A DNA stretch of 64,000 nucleotides from CAWKAV01 sp963847735. Lineage in GTDB: Bacteria > Desulfobacterota > Desulfuromonadia > Desulfuromonadales > BM103. Position 1 is the first letter of the stretch; each line of letters starts with the position of its first letter. A program made the position numbers and the translations under genes. The notes beneath the pieces are model-generated. The model had not been told where the DNA came from. It did not search any database and worked only from the letters and a program-made list of their open reading frames with translations. Where the stretch lies: NCBI GenBank assembly GCA_963847735.1, contig CAWKAV010000016.1, positions 434,001-498,000 on the forward strand, written 5' to 3'. Shown here one piece after another: positions 9,877 through 18,817 of this stretch.

Positions 9877-11004
9877 ATGGACCACCGCAGTACGGAAAAT
9901 CTTTACGCCATCGTTTCTCCGGGCCTTGAAAATATTTGCGCTGCAGAGCTGTCTGCGTTGCAGATAACTCCACAGCGAGTTGATGCAGGTGGCGTTGCTT
10001 TCACGGGTCGTTTGCGTGACCTCTATCTTGGCAATCTCTGGTTGAGGACCGCCAGCCGGCTCCTGGTTCGCTTCGCGGAATTCAGCAGCCGTGATTTCCC
10101 GACTCTTTACCGCCGGGCGCTACGTCTGCCCTGGGGGCGTTTCATTCGCCCGGAGACTGCTGTCTCGTTCCGGGTGACTTGCCACTCGTCACGACTTAAT
10201 CACACCACGCGCATCGTTGAGTCACTTGAGCCAGCCGTTAACCAGGCGCTTGGACGTTCGACCAACCCGGTGAGTGACAATCCCCAGTTGGTTCTGGTCA
10301 GAATTGTCGATGACCTGGTGGTTATCTCGATCGACAGTTCCGGTGAACTCCTGCACCGCCGGGGCTATCGCCAGTCGGTGACCGTTGCGCCGCTGCGCGA
10401 AACCCTGGCGGCCGGGGTGTTGATGCTGCTCGGCTGGCAGGGCACGGAACCCTTGGCCGACCCGATGTGCGGTTCTGGAAGTTTTCTGCTGGAGGGAGCT
10501 TCGCTGGCCCGTCATCATGCACCGGGCCTCAGCCGGTCCTTTGCCTTCATGAATTGGCCCGGATATCGTGAAGGGTTATGGAAACTGCTCTGTGAGGAAG
10601 CGCAACGCCAGGAAGTGGATGTGCAGATTGCTATCAGCGGGGCCGATGAAGACCCCGAGACCGTCGCTGCGGCAAATATGAATCGCCAGCGAAGCGGCGC
10701 AGGTCAGATCGTAATCGAGGCGTGCCCTCTCTCCGAACAACCGGTCCACACAGGCCGGGGGTTGGTTGTTTGCAACCCGCCCTACGGCAAGCGTCTTGAT
10801 CTGGGAGAAAACCCCGCAGGGTATTACTCTGAGTTTGGCCGACAGCTGCAGCGTGTCTACCCCGGTTGGCGAGTGGCGATGATCTGCCCTGATCCGGCAT
10901 TGGCAAAAGCTACCGGTTTGCCACTCAAGCTAATTACCCGTCTTGACAACGGCGGTTTGAGCGTCGGCCTGTTTGCTACGGGAGGTCTCGTCAAATCCCG
11001 TTGA
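9877..11004 (+). CDS. THUMP-domain 23S rRNA (guanine-N2) methyltransferase, RlmL N-terminal-half type
   Basis: A complete 375-aa protein. Residues about 1-160 carry the ferredoxin-like and THUMP RNA-binding region (ENLYAIVSPGLENICAAEL; GGVAFTGRLRDLYLGNLWLRTASRLLVR). The methyltransferase domain follows with PLRETLAAGVLMLLGW, a SAM-binding DPMCGSGSFLLEGA near residue 195, and the catalytic motif NPPYGKRL near 305. Known relatives methylate G2445 of 23S rRNA on the exocyclic amine; E. coli RlmL adds a second methyltransferase domain that is absent here. It is transcribed toward rpsU. Confidence 0.88.
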   Translation: MDHRSTENLYAIVSPGLENICAAELSALQITPQRVDAGGVAFTGRLRDLYLGNLWLRTASRLLVRFAEFSSRDFPTLYRRALRLPWGRFIRPETAVSFRVTCHSSRLNHTTRIVESLEPAVNQALGRSTNPVSDNPQLVLVRIVDDLVVISIDSSGELLHRRGYRQSVTVAPLRETLAAGVLMLLGWQGTEPLADPMCGSGSFLLEGASLARHHAPGLSRSFAFMNWPGYREGLWKLLCEEAQRQEVDVQIAISGADEDPETVAAANMNRQRSGAGQIVIEACPLSEQPVHTGRGLVVCNPPYGKRLDLGENPAGYYSEFGRQLQRVYPGWRVAMICPDPALAKATGLPLKLITRLDNGGLSVGLFATGGLVKSR

Positions 11005-11012
11005 TTCTTGCT

Positions 11013-11040
11013 TGCATGGCTTTGAAAAATCAGTTATAGT
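11013..11040 (+). promoter_or_regulatory. Possible sigma70-type promoter of rpsU
   Basis: TTGCAT at 11013-11018 and TATAGT at 11035-11040 are separated by 16 bp, about 60 bp upstream of the rpsU start. The -35 match is partial. Confidence 0.35.
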
Positions 11041-11097
11041 CCGCACTTTCTTCCCTCCGGGAGGAAATATTTATCAAGGAAAGCGAGGTGATTGCAG

Positions 11098-11292
11098 GTG
11101 GAGATCCATGTCATCGACAACAATGTCGAAAAAGCCATCCGGGTTCTCAAGCGCAAGCTGCAGCAGGAAGGTCTTTTCCGTGAAATGAAACAGCGTAAAT
11201 TTTTCGAAAAGCCCAGTGTCAAACGCAAGCGCAAAGAGAAAGAAGCCCAGAGGCGCCTGCGTAAAAAAATGCGCCTGATGCGCAAAGACTAA
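11098..11292 (+). CDS. rpsU: 30S ribosomal protein S21
   Basis: A 64-aa basic protein starting at GTG 11098 (M-EIHVIDNNVEKAIRVLKRKL...), with GAGG about 9 bp upstream. A TTG two codons earlier would place the ribosome-binding site too close. The S21 core EKAIRVLKRKLQQEGLFREM and the Lys/Arg-rich tail are complete. S21 sits on the small subunit platform and helps base pairing between the anti-Shine-Dalgarno sequence and mRNA. The gene is monocistronic here, with its own hairpin terminator. Confidence 0.93.
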   Translation: MEIHVIDNNVEKAIRVLKRKLQQEGLFREMKQRKFFEKPSVKRKRKEKEAQRRLRKKMRLMRKD

Positions 11293-11315
11293 TCATCACG
11301 TTTGGTTTTATAGGA

Positions 11316-11358
11316 GAAAGGCCGGATTCCGCAGAGGAATCCGGCCTTTCTGTCTTTT
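11316..11358 (+). terminator. Rho-independent terminator of rpsU
   Basis: A perfect 15-bp stem (GAAAGGCCGGATTCC and its complement), loop GCAGA, then a T-rich run. It begins 23 bp after the rpsU stop and could also serve the converging GGDEF gene. Confidence 0.8.
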
Positions 11359-11514
11359 CGGCAGAGAATCAGGGGAAAAGATTGTTCTCACAAGAGGAAA
11401 ACATTGAAGGAACAACCCTGCCGCAAGCGGCTGGGCATTGAACTCGATAACACGATTAAACGTTTCTATCGATAGGATGGCTATCGAATTCACAATTTAT
11501 AGGCATCTCAAAAT

Positions 11515-12366
11515 TTAACAGGACACTTCTTCGAATAACAAGCTGTTCTTGCCCGTCTTCTTGACGCGATACATAAGGTTGTCGGCAATTTTAAGTGCTT
11601 CGTCAATAGAGGCTGGAGTCACAGGAAACACCGCAACACCAATGCTGAAACTGATTGGCCAGCCACCGTTTTCGATGGCCTTCATCAAATCCTCATGAAT
11701 TCTGCCGAACATCACCTGTGCGCCAGCGTAGTCGGTCTCCGGTAAAAAAACGGCGAATTCATCCCCGCCCAGTCGACCGACGACATCTGAGGTGCGAACG
11801 CATCGGGTCAAGGTGGCCGCCACTGCCTTCAAGACACGGTCTCCTTCCGAGTGGCCTGACCCATCGTTAATCGCTTTAAAATTATCCACATCAAAATAGC
11901 CCAGCGTGGCCGAATGATTGTAGCGGGCGGCTAATTCCAGCAAGCTATTGGTAAGTTCCTTAAACGCCCGCGCATTGAAGATGCCGGTGAGCCCGTCCGT
12001 TTTCGCCAGGATTTTTTCGTTTTTCACAAGGACCTTCAACTCAGCGAGCAGAGATGCAGTCACGAGGAAGAAACTGAGCCGGACGCCGGTGTTCCAGACA
12101 GGGATAAAATGGTTGCTGTAAGAGTGGTTGGAGATGTAGTCGACAAAAAGCCAAATTGCAGCGGCAGAGCCACAAAAGAGATACCCCAACCATCGTTGCG
12201 AATACCAGCTGACAAGCGCAACCGGCAAGAGGTAGAAGATTGAAAACGAAAGCTCATAACCGGTGAGATGGTCCAACGTTCCTACCGAAAACAGGAGAGC
12301 AAGACCAAGCACAATCACCTGCGCTGGCGACAACCTGTCAAAATATCTCATGAACTTGATCAGCAT
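11515..12366 (-). CDS. Membrane-bound GGDEF diguanylate cyclase
   Basis: With ATG 12366 (AAGAGAA upstream) the protein is 283 aa; a start 26 codons earlier is possible. The first ~110 residues contain several hydrophobic helices (VIVLGLALLFSVGTL, FSIFYLLPVALVSWY, LGYLFCGSAAAIWLFV and one more), followed by a short linker. The GGDEF domain has DGLTGIFNARAF, FDVDNFKAINDGSGHSEGD and an intact RLGGDEFAVFLP active site, then SFSIGVAV. It should make cyclic di-GMP. No RxxD inhibitory site is seen five residues before GGDEF (the segment is RTSDVVGRLGGDEF). The signal sensed by the membrane part is unknown. Confidence 0.87.
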   Translation of the reverse strand: MLIKFMRYFDRLSPAQVIVLGLALLFSVGTLDHLTGYELSFSIFYLLPVALVSWYSQRWLGYLFCGSAAAIWLFVDYISNHSYSNHFIPVWNTGVRLSFFLVTASLLAELKVLVKNEKILAKTDGLTGIFNARAFKELTNSLLELAARYNHSATLGYFDVDNFKAINDGSGHSEGDRVLKAVAATLTRCVRTSDVVGRLGGDEFAVFLPETDYAGAQVMFGRIHEDLMKAIENGGWPISFSIGVAVFPVTPASIDEALKIADNLMYRVKKTGKNSLLFEEVSC

Positions 12367-12469
12367 TCGTGTTCTCTTAGGGATTGTTGAATGACTTAGT
12401 TGGACATCCGGAAACCCTGCTTGCGCAAGGTAAATGACCCGCAATCAAGCGGCGCAGGTGTACCGGACT

Positions 12470-12952
12470 TTACTCCCCCTCTTGTAACGATGTTCCTGCG
12501 CGATATTTAAGTTGCAGGCCTTTCAGGAAATTGCGCAATATTTGGTCCTGGCACTCGCGGTAGTGCTTGTGTCCGACTTTGCGGAAAAACGCGCTTAACT
12601 CGTGCTTGCTTATGGGGAAATTGGCCAAAGCCATGATCTCGCAGAGGTTCTCGGCTTTCAGGTCCAATGCGATTTTTAATTTCATAAAGATGATGTTGTT
12701 GTTCAGGCGCCTCTCCGGTTCGGGTTGAGCTCCTTCCTTTTCGCCTCGTTTATCGTTGATCAGGCCGTTCAGAAATGTCGCGAAATTGAAATCGCTGCAT
12801 TTCTGGAACACGGGATCATCCTCCTTTTTCAACCAGTCGCTGATCTGCTGGTGCGAGACCTGGCAATCAACCAGAGCGAAGATGTTAATCATTTTTGCAT
12901 CGCTCAGGTCGAAGATATAGCGGAGGCGACGCAGGATGTCGTTGTTGGTCAT
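12470..12952 (-). CDS. DUF1456 (YehS-like) protein
   Basis: A 160-aa protein with two similar helical halves, each a short repeat of the DUF1456 type: NNDILRRLRYIFDLSD...HQQISDWLKKEDDP in the first, and NNNIIFMKLKIALDLKAENL...SKHELSAFFRKVGHKHYREC in the second. The start ATG 12952 has AGGGG upstream. E. coli YehS is the prototype; its function is not known. It lies between glpK and the GGDEF gene on the same strand, 25 bp after the glpK stop. Confidence 0.82.
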   Translation of the reverse strand: MTNNDILRRLRYIFDLSDAKMINIFALVDCQVSHQQISDWLKKEDDPVFQKCSDFNFATFLNGLINDKRGEKEGAQPEPERRLNNNIIFMKLKIALDLKAENLCEIMALANFPISKHELSAFFRKVGHKHYRECQDQILRNFLKGLQLKYRAGTSLQEGE

Positions 12953-12977
12953 AAATATGCCCCTGTTTCCGTATCAC

Positions 12978-14456
12978 TCATGTTCTGTTAATAGCCTCCT
13001 GCCACTGCTTCAGCAACAACTCCCGCCAGGCGCTCTCCGCCTGCGGCTCAAAACAACGCTCTTCCTGCCAGCTCGCGGCAAGCTCCTTAGTATCGTCCCA
13101 GAAACGGATAGCCAAGCCGGCCAGCATCGCTGCACCAAGTGCCGTAGTTTCTACTGTTTGTGGTCGCGAAACAGGGCGGTCGATAAGGTCGGCCTGCATC
13201 TGCATCAACAGGTTATTCCTGGCCGCGCCACCATCGACTTTGAGGATGGACCCCGGTTCGCCGCGATCGTCGGCCATCGCCACGACCAGATCATGGACCT
13301 GCAGGGCGATTCCTTCCAGGGTGGCACGGGCCAGGTGAGCTGCGGTTGTGCCACGGGTTAACCCGGTGATCTGGCCGCGCGCTTCACTTTTCCAGTGTGG
13401 CGCGCCCAGGCCGGTCAGGGCCGGGACAAACACCACTCCGTTACTGTCAGGAACCTGCTGTGCCAGCGCTTCAATCTCCGCCGAAGAGCGAATCAGGCCG
13501 AGGCCGTCACGCAGCCATTGTATGGCCGCTCCGGCGATAAAGGCGCTGCCCTCCAGGGCGTAGCTGGTCCGGCCGTTTAATTGCCATGCGACAGTGGTCA
13601 ACAGCCCGTGTTTGCTGAATAAGGGTTGGTCGCCGATGTTCTGCAGAATGAAGGCCCCGGTGCCGTAGGTGCATTTCGACTGGCCTGGGTCAAAGCAGGC
13701 CTGGCCGAAGAGGGCTGCCTGCTGGTCGCCTGCCATGCCGGCGATCGGGATGCCGTCAGCCAGAAAATCGAGGCCCTTGGTATGTCCGTAAATCTGTGAT
13801 GAAGGCACAATGTTGGGAAGAATGCAGCGCGGCACCTTAAGTGGTTTGAGCAGATCGTCGTCCCAATCAAGACTTTGCAGATCCATCATCAGGGTGCGCG
13901 AGGCATTGGAGACATCGGTGACATGAGTCTTGCCGCCGGTTAGTCGCCAGACCAGAAAACTGTCGATGGTGCCGAAAGCCAGGTGGCCGTCTGTGGCGCG
14001 CTGTCTTAATTCCGGGGATTCCTGAAACAGCCAGGTCAGCTTGGTCCCGGAAAAGTAGGGGTCGAGCAGCAGGCCGGTCTGGCGACGATAGGTTTGTTCG
14101 AGACCCTGCTCCTTAAGCTGTTGACAGATGTCTGAGGAGCGTCGGCATTGCCAGACGATAGCGTTGGCGACCGGGCGGCTGCTGGCGCGTTCCCAGAGCA
14201 GCGAGGTTTCACGCTGGTTAGTGATGCCGATTGCCATGATCTGGTTATTTGCGGTGCCGGTTGTCTCAAGCAATTCAACAATTGACTGGCGCACTGAAGC
14301 CCAGATATCTTCGGGGTTGTGCTCCACCCAACCGGGTTTTGGAAAATGCTGGGGGACATCAACGGTGCGATGTCCATGAACGCGTAAATCATGACCAACC
14401 AGAAGCGCGGTCGTGCCGGTTGTGCCCTGATCAATGGCGAGAATGAATTCTGGCAT
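12978..14456 (-). CDS. glpK: Glycerol kinase
   Basis: The start is ATG 14456 (MPEFILAIDQGTTGTTALL), giving 492 aa, close to the usual ~500. The FGGY-kinase phosphate-binding loop DQGTTGTTALL is at the N-terminus. The protein contains AIVWQCRR, GTIDSFLVWRLTGGKTHVTDVSNASRT (substrate region), the second ATP motif GDQQAALFGQACF, and KVDGGAARNNLLMQMQADL near the C-terminus. It phosphorylates glycerol to sn-glycerol-3-phosphate in the cytoplasm. No glpF or glpD neighbour is present. A longer N-terminal extension upstream of 14456 has no similarity and is not used. Confidence 0.94.
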   Translation of the reverse strand: MPEFILAIDQGTTGTTALLVGHDLRVHGHRTVDVPQHFPKPGWVEHNPEDIWASVRQSIVELLETTGTANNQIMAIGITNQRETSLLWERASSRPVANAIVWQCRRSSDICQQLKEQGLEQTYRRQTGLLLDPYFSGTKLTWLFQESPELRQRATDGHLAFGTIDSFLVWRLTGGKTHVTDVSNASRTLMMDLQSLDWDDDLLKPLKVPRCILPNIVPSSQIYGHTKGLDFLADGIPIAGMAGDQQAALFGQACFDPGQSKCTYGTGAFILQNIGDQPLFSKHGLLTTVAWQLNGRTSYALEGSAFIAGAAIQWLRDGLGLIRSSAEIEALAQQVPDSNGVVFVPALTGLGAPHWKSEARGQITGLTRGTTAAHLARATLEGIALQVHDLVVAMADDRGEPGSILKVDGGAARNNLLMQMQADLIDRPVSRPQTVETTALGAAMLAGLAIRFWDDTKELAASWQEERCFEPQAESAWRELLLKQWQEAINRT

Positions 14457-14618
14457 GACGTGTCCTTGAGTCGTTGCCGAAGGAAGAGATGACTGAATCA
14501 GTATAGGGAACCCGGGGATACAGTCAAGGTCGCTTGTTGGTTGGGGCCGAACGATTTGCTCCGACAAGTAAACTCGATTAGTGTAATGATAGCGGAAAAA
14601 GGAAAGGGGATCGGAGTC

Positions 14619-14921
14619 ATGGAAGAAAAGAAACCAAAAGAAGTCAAACTGGAGATCCAGCTTGATGAAGAGATTGCCCATGGAGCGTATGTTAATCTGG
14701 CGGTTGTCAACCACAATGAGTCTGAGTTCGTGGTTGATTTTGTTTTTGTCCAGCCACAGGCACCCAGGGCAAAGGTGCGCTCAAGAGTGATCCTTTCCCC
14801 TCAGCATGCCAAGCGGCTGGTCGCTGCATTGCAGGAGAATGTCGGTCGTTATGAAAAGAGTTTTGGTGTGATCGCCCCGGCTCAGCAGCCTGTCGATGAT
14901 GCGGCCGGACACTATCACTGA
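14619..14921 (+). CDS. DUF3467 protein
   Basis: A 100-aa protein from ATG 14619 with CGGAG just upstream; the open frame extends further 5' but the family starts here. It contains the conserved run ending HGAYVNLAVVNHNESEFVVDF followed by VFVQPQAPRAKVRSRVILSP and a C-terminal helix with AKRLVAALQENVGRYE. DUF3467 is a small family common in Geobacter relatives; its function is unknown. It is followed 10 bp later by the Tat-exported DUF362 gene and may be part of that transcript. Confidence 0.82.
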   Translation: MEEKKPKEVKLEIQLDEEIAHGAYVNLAVVNHNESEFVVDFVFVQPQAPRAKVRSRVILSPQHAKRLVAALQENVGRYEKSFGVIAPAQQPVDDAAGHYH

Positions 14922-14931
14922 GGGTCAGGTT

Positions 14932-15852
14932 ATGAACAGCATCGACCGTCGAACTTTTATCCGCCAGAGTGTCCAAACGGCTGTTGCTGTCTCGGCCGCT
15001 GGTTGTTTGCCAGTTCTCGACCTCTTGTCCCTCCCGGCATACGCATCAGAGATGCCGCCTTTGGCCGTGCGCAAGGGGCCGGATGTGACTCTCCTGGTGA
15101 GAGAGACCTTGGGTGCATTGGGCGGGATGGAGAAATTTGTCAAATCCGGCGAGGTTGTCGTAGTCAAACCGAATATAGGTTGGGATCGCACGGTGGGACT
15201 GGCGGCCAATACCCATCCTGAGGTCGTCAAAACCCTTGCACAGCTCTGTCTTGAGGCCGGGGCAAAAAAGGTGCGGATTTTCGATCGATCCTGTAATGAT
15301 GAACGGCGTTGTTATACCCAGAGCGGTATCCGTGCGGCCGTTGAACAGCTTAAATCAGATCGCGTCAGTCTCGAATACATGGATCAGCGCGCCTACAAGG
15401 AGTTGGCGATTCGCGGTGGAGTAGCTTTCGACCGCTGGGAGTTTTATCTGCCGGTTATTGAAGCGGACCGTTTGATCAATGTGCCGATTGCCAAGCATCA
15501 CTCGATTTCAAAATTGACACTGGGAATGAAAAACCTGATGGGCGTGATCGGCGGAAACCGGGGCCGTTTGCATCAAAATATTGCTGAGTCTCTCACCGAC
15601 ATAGCCTCCGTCATTCATTCTGATCTCACGGTGATTGATGCAACCCGCATCCTGGTTGCCAATGGTCCTCAGGGCGGGCGCGCTGAAGATGTTCGTTTTA
15701 CCGAAACTTTGATTGCTTCACCGGATATTGTCGCCGCCGATGCCTATGCCACGACCCTGTTCAACCTCAAACCTGAGGATGTGCCGACAATCGTTGCCGC
15801 GGCCCTGAGAGGGCTGGGTGTCATGGACCTCAAGCAGGTGAGAATGGTTTGA
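14932..15852 (+). CDS. DUF362 protein with Tat signal
   Basis: A 306-aa protein starting at ATG 14932. The N-terminus MNSIDRRTFIRQS carries a twin-arginine motif (RRTFIRQ) and a hydrophobic segment ending PAYAS, so it is probably exported folded by the Tat route. DUF362 blocks are GEVVVVKPNIGWDR near residue 75, LINVPIAKHHSISKLTLGMKN, and a C-terminal SPDIVAADAYATTLFNL. The family is often linked to 4Fe-4S proteins, but the biochemical role is unsettled. The stop TGA (15850-15852) overlaps the TTG start of the polyferredoxin, indicating tight coupling. Confidence 0.83.
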   Translation: MNSIDRRTFIRQSVQTAVAVSAAGCLPVLDLLSLPAYASEMPPLAVRKGPDVTLLVRETLGALGGMEKFVKSGEVVVVKPNIGWDRTVGLAANTHPEVVKTLAQLCLEAGAKKVRIFDRSCNDERRCYTQSGIRAAVEQLKSDRVSLEYMDQRAYKELAIRGGVAFDRWEFYLPVIEADRLINVPIAKHHSISKLTLGMKNLMGVIGGNRGRLHQNIAESLTDIASVIHSDLTVIDATRILVANGPQGGRAEDVRFTETLIASPDIVAADAYATTLFNLKPEDVPTIVAAALRGLGVMDLKQVRMV

Positions 15853-17408
15853 AACCTTCCCGCTGGATATATGGTCGCAGGATCTGCCAGAGCTTCTGTC
15901 TGGCCGTATTTCTCTGGCTTTTTCTGCAGACCGAATACCGGGGTATTGACCAGCTTGCCTACCCGGTCAGTTTACTGTTCCGTATCGACCCCCTGGCTGC
16001 TCTGGCAGATTTTCTGGCCCCCGGCCCGTTCGGCTGGCAGTTGCTCTGGCCAGCCCTCGTGGTGCTTCTGCTGACCGCCCTGTTCGGCCGTTTTTTCTGC
16101 GGCTGGGTCTGCCCGCTCGGCACCACCCTCGACGGTCTCGGCAAACTGGTCGGGCGCGGTCGAAAAGTTTTTTCGCCCGGTTGGCGGCGAGTCAAATATT
16201 ACCTGCTGATCGTCATGGGTACGGCAACCATCTTCGGTGTTCAGCTGCTTGGCCTGTTTGACCCGCTGGCTATCTTCCTGCGTTCGTTGACGCTCGCAGT
16301 TTATCCTGCCTACAATTATGGGTTGAACCAGGCTTTCGATTTTTTCTACGCTCATGAAGTGCCGCTGTTGTCGGCCGCGGTCAAAGGTTCTTATCCGGTA
16401 TTTCGCGATTATCTCATGGCGTTCTACCAGCCGATCTTTGCCTTGAGCCTGTTTACCCTTTTGATCTTCCTGCTGATTGTTCTGCTGGAGAGAATCGAGC
16501 ATCGTTTCTGGTGCAAAAACCTCTGCCCGCTGGGGGGCTTGCTCGGCATCTGTTCGCGCTATGCCGTTCTGCAACGGGCTCCGCAGAAACTATGTGCAGA
16601 TTGCCAGGCTTGTGACAGCCTGTGCCGTTCTGGGGCGGTGCGCGGCGCAGGTCATCTACGCAGTGAATGCCTGCTTTGTATGGATTGCACCGGTTTCTGT
16701 CCGGACGAGCGCGTGAAATTCGGTTTGGGAGTCGGGCTTGCTCACACCCCGGGGGTCGATTTGCAGCGCCGTGGGGTTTTGACTGCTATGGCCAGCGGTG
16801 TCATGTTGGCACCAGTAGTGCGCATCGGACCCGTGACTCACGAGCAGAACCCTTACCTGGTTCGGCCGCCGGGAGCGGCGCCTGAAGAAGAATTTTTGCA
16901 GCGCTGTGTGCGCTGTGCCGAATGTATGAAAGTCTGCATCGGGCGAGCCCTGCAGCCGGCCTTGCTCGAGGCCGGTCCGGTCGGTTTGTGGACACCGCTG
17001 GTGGTGTCTCGTATCGGCTACTGCGAGTACAACTGCACCCTTTGCGGACAGGTCTGTCCGACCGGCGCAATCGCCCCGCTGAAATTGCCTGAAAAGCAGA
17101 AGTACGTGATTGGCTTGGCCGTCATCAATAAAGACCGCTGCCTGCCCTTCGCGAAAGGCGTTGAGTGCCTGGTCTGCGAAGAACATTGTCCTACGGGTCA
17201 GAAGGCTATTGTCATGGAGGAGAAAGATCTGCTGATTGATGGCGAGATGCGCCGTCTTAAATTCCCCAAAGTGGTTGATAAACTCTGTATCGGGTGCGGT
17301 ATCTGTGAGACCAGGTGCCCGGTGGAAGGCGCCAGCGCTGTCCGCGTCATCAACGAGGGTGAAAGCCGCCGCAAACGATCGGAAATTCTTGCCAGCCGCT
17401 ACGGTTGA
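15849..17408 (+). CDS. Membrane polyferredoxin (NapH/MauN-like, multi-4Fe-4S)
   Basis: A 519-aa protein starting at TTG 15849, four bases before the end of the DUF362 gene. Residues ~1-220 hold several membrane helices with the FCGWVCPLG motif near 85 typical of NapH-type proteins. A second Cys set WCKNLCPLGG starts near 220, followed by CADCQACDSLC and CLLCMDCTGFCP. The C-terminal third has further clusters: CVRCAECMKVC, CTLCGQVCPTGA, CLVCEEHCPTG and CIGCGICETRCP. It probably passes electrons between a membrane quinone pool and a periplasmic or cytoplasmic partner. With the Tat-exported DUF362 protein it looks like a two-part redox module. Confidence 0.87.
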   Translation: MKPSRWIYGRRICQSFCLAVFLWLFLQTEYRGIDQLAYPVSLLFRIDPLAALADFLAPGPFGWQLLWPALVVLLLTALFGRFFCGWVCPLGTTLDGLGKLVGRGRKVFSPGWRRVKYYLLIVMGTATIFGVQLLGLFDPLAIFLRSLTLAVYPAYNYGLNQAFDFFYAHEVPLLSAAVKGSYPVFRDYLMAFYQPIFALSLFTLLIFLLIVLLERIEHRFWCKNLCPLGGLLGICSRYAVLQRAPQKLCADCQACDSLCRSGAVRGAGHLRSECLLCMDCTGFCPDERVKFGLGVGLAHTPGVDLQRRGVLTAMASGVMLAPVVRIGPVTHEQNPYLVRPPGAAPEEEFLQRCVRCAECMKVCIGRALQPALLEAGPVGLWTPLVVSRIGYCEYNCTLCGQVCPTGAIAPLKLPEKQKYVIGLAVINKDRCLPFAKGVECLVCEEHCPTGQKAIVMEEKDLLIDGEMRRLKFPKVVDKLCIGCGICETRCPVEGASAVRVINEGESRRKRSEILASRYG

Positions 17409-17417
17409 GAGTCCGTT

Positions 17418-17684
17418 ATGAATCAATTACAGAAAATCATTGTTCCCATCTTGCGGGCTGTTGCCGTTTCGGCAGATTCCAGCATCAACGAGATTGGCAG
17501 CTTTGCTGACTCCGGTCTGGCTGGCTGGATCGAAAAAAGTTTCGAGGGCAAGACGGAGCCCCGTCTTGCCAAGGATGCAGGGATTAAAGTTCTTCAGGCC
17601 AGAAGCAACGACAGTGCCTCGGGGATGGTTTTTGAAGCTGAATATAACCCGCAGGACTATCCCGTTTTTGCCCCTGTCGATTAA
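17418..17684 (+). CDS. Small hypothetical protein after the polyferredoxin
   Basis: An 88-aa open frame starting at ATG 17418, 9 bp after the polyferredoxin stop, with GAGAG upstream. No domain is recognised. The sequence is mildly amphipathic (IIVPILRAVAVSADSSINEIG; then SGLAGWIEKSFEGK) without Cys or membrane helix. The spacing suggests it belongs to the DUF362/polyferredoxin transcript. It could be a small accessory protein, but coding status rests only on spacing and ribosome-binding site. Confidence 0.5.
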   Translation: MNQLQKIIVPILRAVAVSADSSINEIGSFADSGLAGWIEKSFEGKTEPRLAKDAGIKVLQARSNDSASGMVFEAEYNPQDYPVFAPVD

Positions 17685-17806
17685 ATTTGTTGTTCATTAT
17701 CCCGAAGCGACAGACAATCCTGAGATTTGCCGTTATAATCATTCATAGTTGATTCATCTTTGGGGCCAGTCGTTTCTAACGGCGCCTTGAAATGAGGGAG
17801 GTCTTT

Positions 17807-17992
17807 ATGTCACTGGTTAAAACCTGGTATACCCCCGAGGCGGCAGCAGACAAATTTGGGATTAAAATCGCTCAATTGCTGGCATGGGTTGATGAAGGTC
17901 TGGTGCGGGCCGAGCGAGAAGGTAGCAAAGTCGAGCGGGTTAATATCGATGATGTGCGTATTGAAGTGGAAACAATGGTGAATCGGACCTGA
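17807..17992 (+). CDS. Small helix-turn-helix (MerR/excisionase-like) protein
   Basis: A 61-aa protein from ATG 17807 behind GGGAGG. The sequence YTPEAAADKFGIKIAQLLAWVDEGLVRAEREGSKVERVNIDDV follows the winged-helix pattern of MerR-type and excisionase-like DNA-binding domains: a helix pair, then a wing, then a conserved acidic end. There is no effector domain. It may be a small transcription factor or a regulatory subunit. Nothing nearby identifies its target. Confidence 0.65.
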   Translation: MSLVKTWYTPEAAADKFGIKIAQLLAWVDEGLVRAEREGSKVERVNIDDVRIEVETMVNRT

Positions 17993-18160
17993 TTTTGCCG
18001 GAGGATTCTTTTTCAGAGCCGTCGCCTGTCTCAGCATGCCCCCGCAGAATAATCTCCTCCATGGTCAGATGATCAGCGGTGAGGTTATTGATGCGTTGCC
18101 GCCTCTATGCTAAGGGTGGTGTTGAGAAGTTGGTGCAAAAATCGTTTAAGGAGCTTAGTC

Positions 18161-18745
18161 ATGATAAAGAAGATTTTGATCGTCACTGCCATATTTGTTT
18201 TTTCGGCGCAACTCGTATCTGCTGCCGTTTACAAGGTTGATTCTGTTCATTCACAAGTTCAGTTCACCGTCGATCACCTGATGTTTTTCAAAGTGAGTGG
18301 AACGTTTAATGACTACCAGGGTGAAATCGAAGCTGACTCTGCGACGAAGACACTCAAGTCTGCCAGAGCAACCATCCAGGTCTCATCGCTTGACACCAGG
18401 GAAAAAAAGCGTGATGACCATCTGCGCAGTGCCGATTTCTTCGATGCCGCCAATCACCCTGAGATGACATTTGTCAGCAAAAAAATCGAGGGTGAAGGCG
18501 ATGCACTTGTCGTTTACGGTGACCTGACCATGCGAGGGACGACCAAAGAGGTGGTCCTCAAAGGCAGCTTCCGCGGAGAAAACACCGATCCCTGGGGCAA
18601 CGTGCGAGCCGGATTCTCAGCGTCGACAGTGATCAATCGCCGTGATTATGGTCTTAATTGGAACAAAGCGCTGGAAACGGGCGGGTTTGTGGTTGGAGAC
18701 AACGTGACCATCAGCCTCGAGATTGAGGCGGTTCAGGTCAAATAG
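18161..18745 (+). CDS. YceI-family periplasmic lipocalin-like protein
   Basis: A 194-aa protein from ATG 18161 (TTAAGGAG upstream). A signal peptide (KKILIVTAIFVFSAQLVSAA) precedes the YceI beta-barrel with YKVDSVHSQVQFTVDHLMFFKVSGTF, DDHLRSADFFDAANHPEMTF and FSASTVINRRDYGLNWN. YceI proteins bind polyisoprenoids such as quinone-like lipids in the periplasm. The length is typical. It is transcribed toward the hgcB end of the convergent aroG-hgcAB cluster. Confidence 0.88.
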   Translation: MIKKILIVTAIFVFSAQLVSAAVYKVDSVHSQVQFTVDHLMFFKVSGTFNDYQGEIEADSATKTLKSARATIQVSSLDTREKKRDDHLRSADFFDAANHPEMTFVSKKIEGEGDALVVYGDLTMRGTTKEVVLKGSFRGENTDPWGNVRAGFSASTVINRRDYGLNWNKALETGGFVVGDNVTISLEIEAVQVK

Positions 18746-18759
18746 TTTACGATCAGGGA

Positions 18760-18810
18760 TCTGCACATGCAACTCCTTTGTATTAAATGCATTCTCGTAA
18801 AATGTGCAGA
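18760..18810. terminator. Possible shared terminator between yceI and hgcB
   Basis: Complementary arms TCTGCACAT (18760-18768) and ATGTGCAGA (18802-18810) flank a 33-nt loop between two convergent genes. The loop is long, so the call is tentative. Confidence 0.3.
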
Positions 18811-18817
18811 CCCGGTT

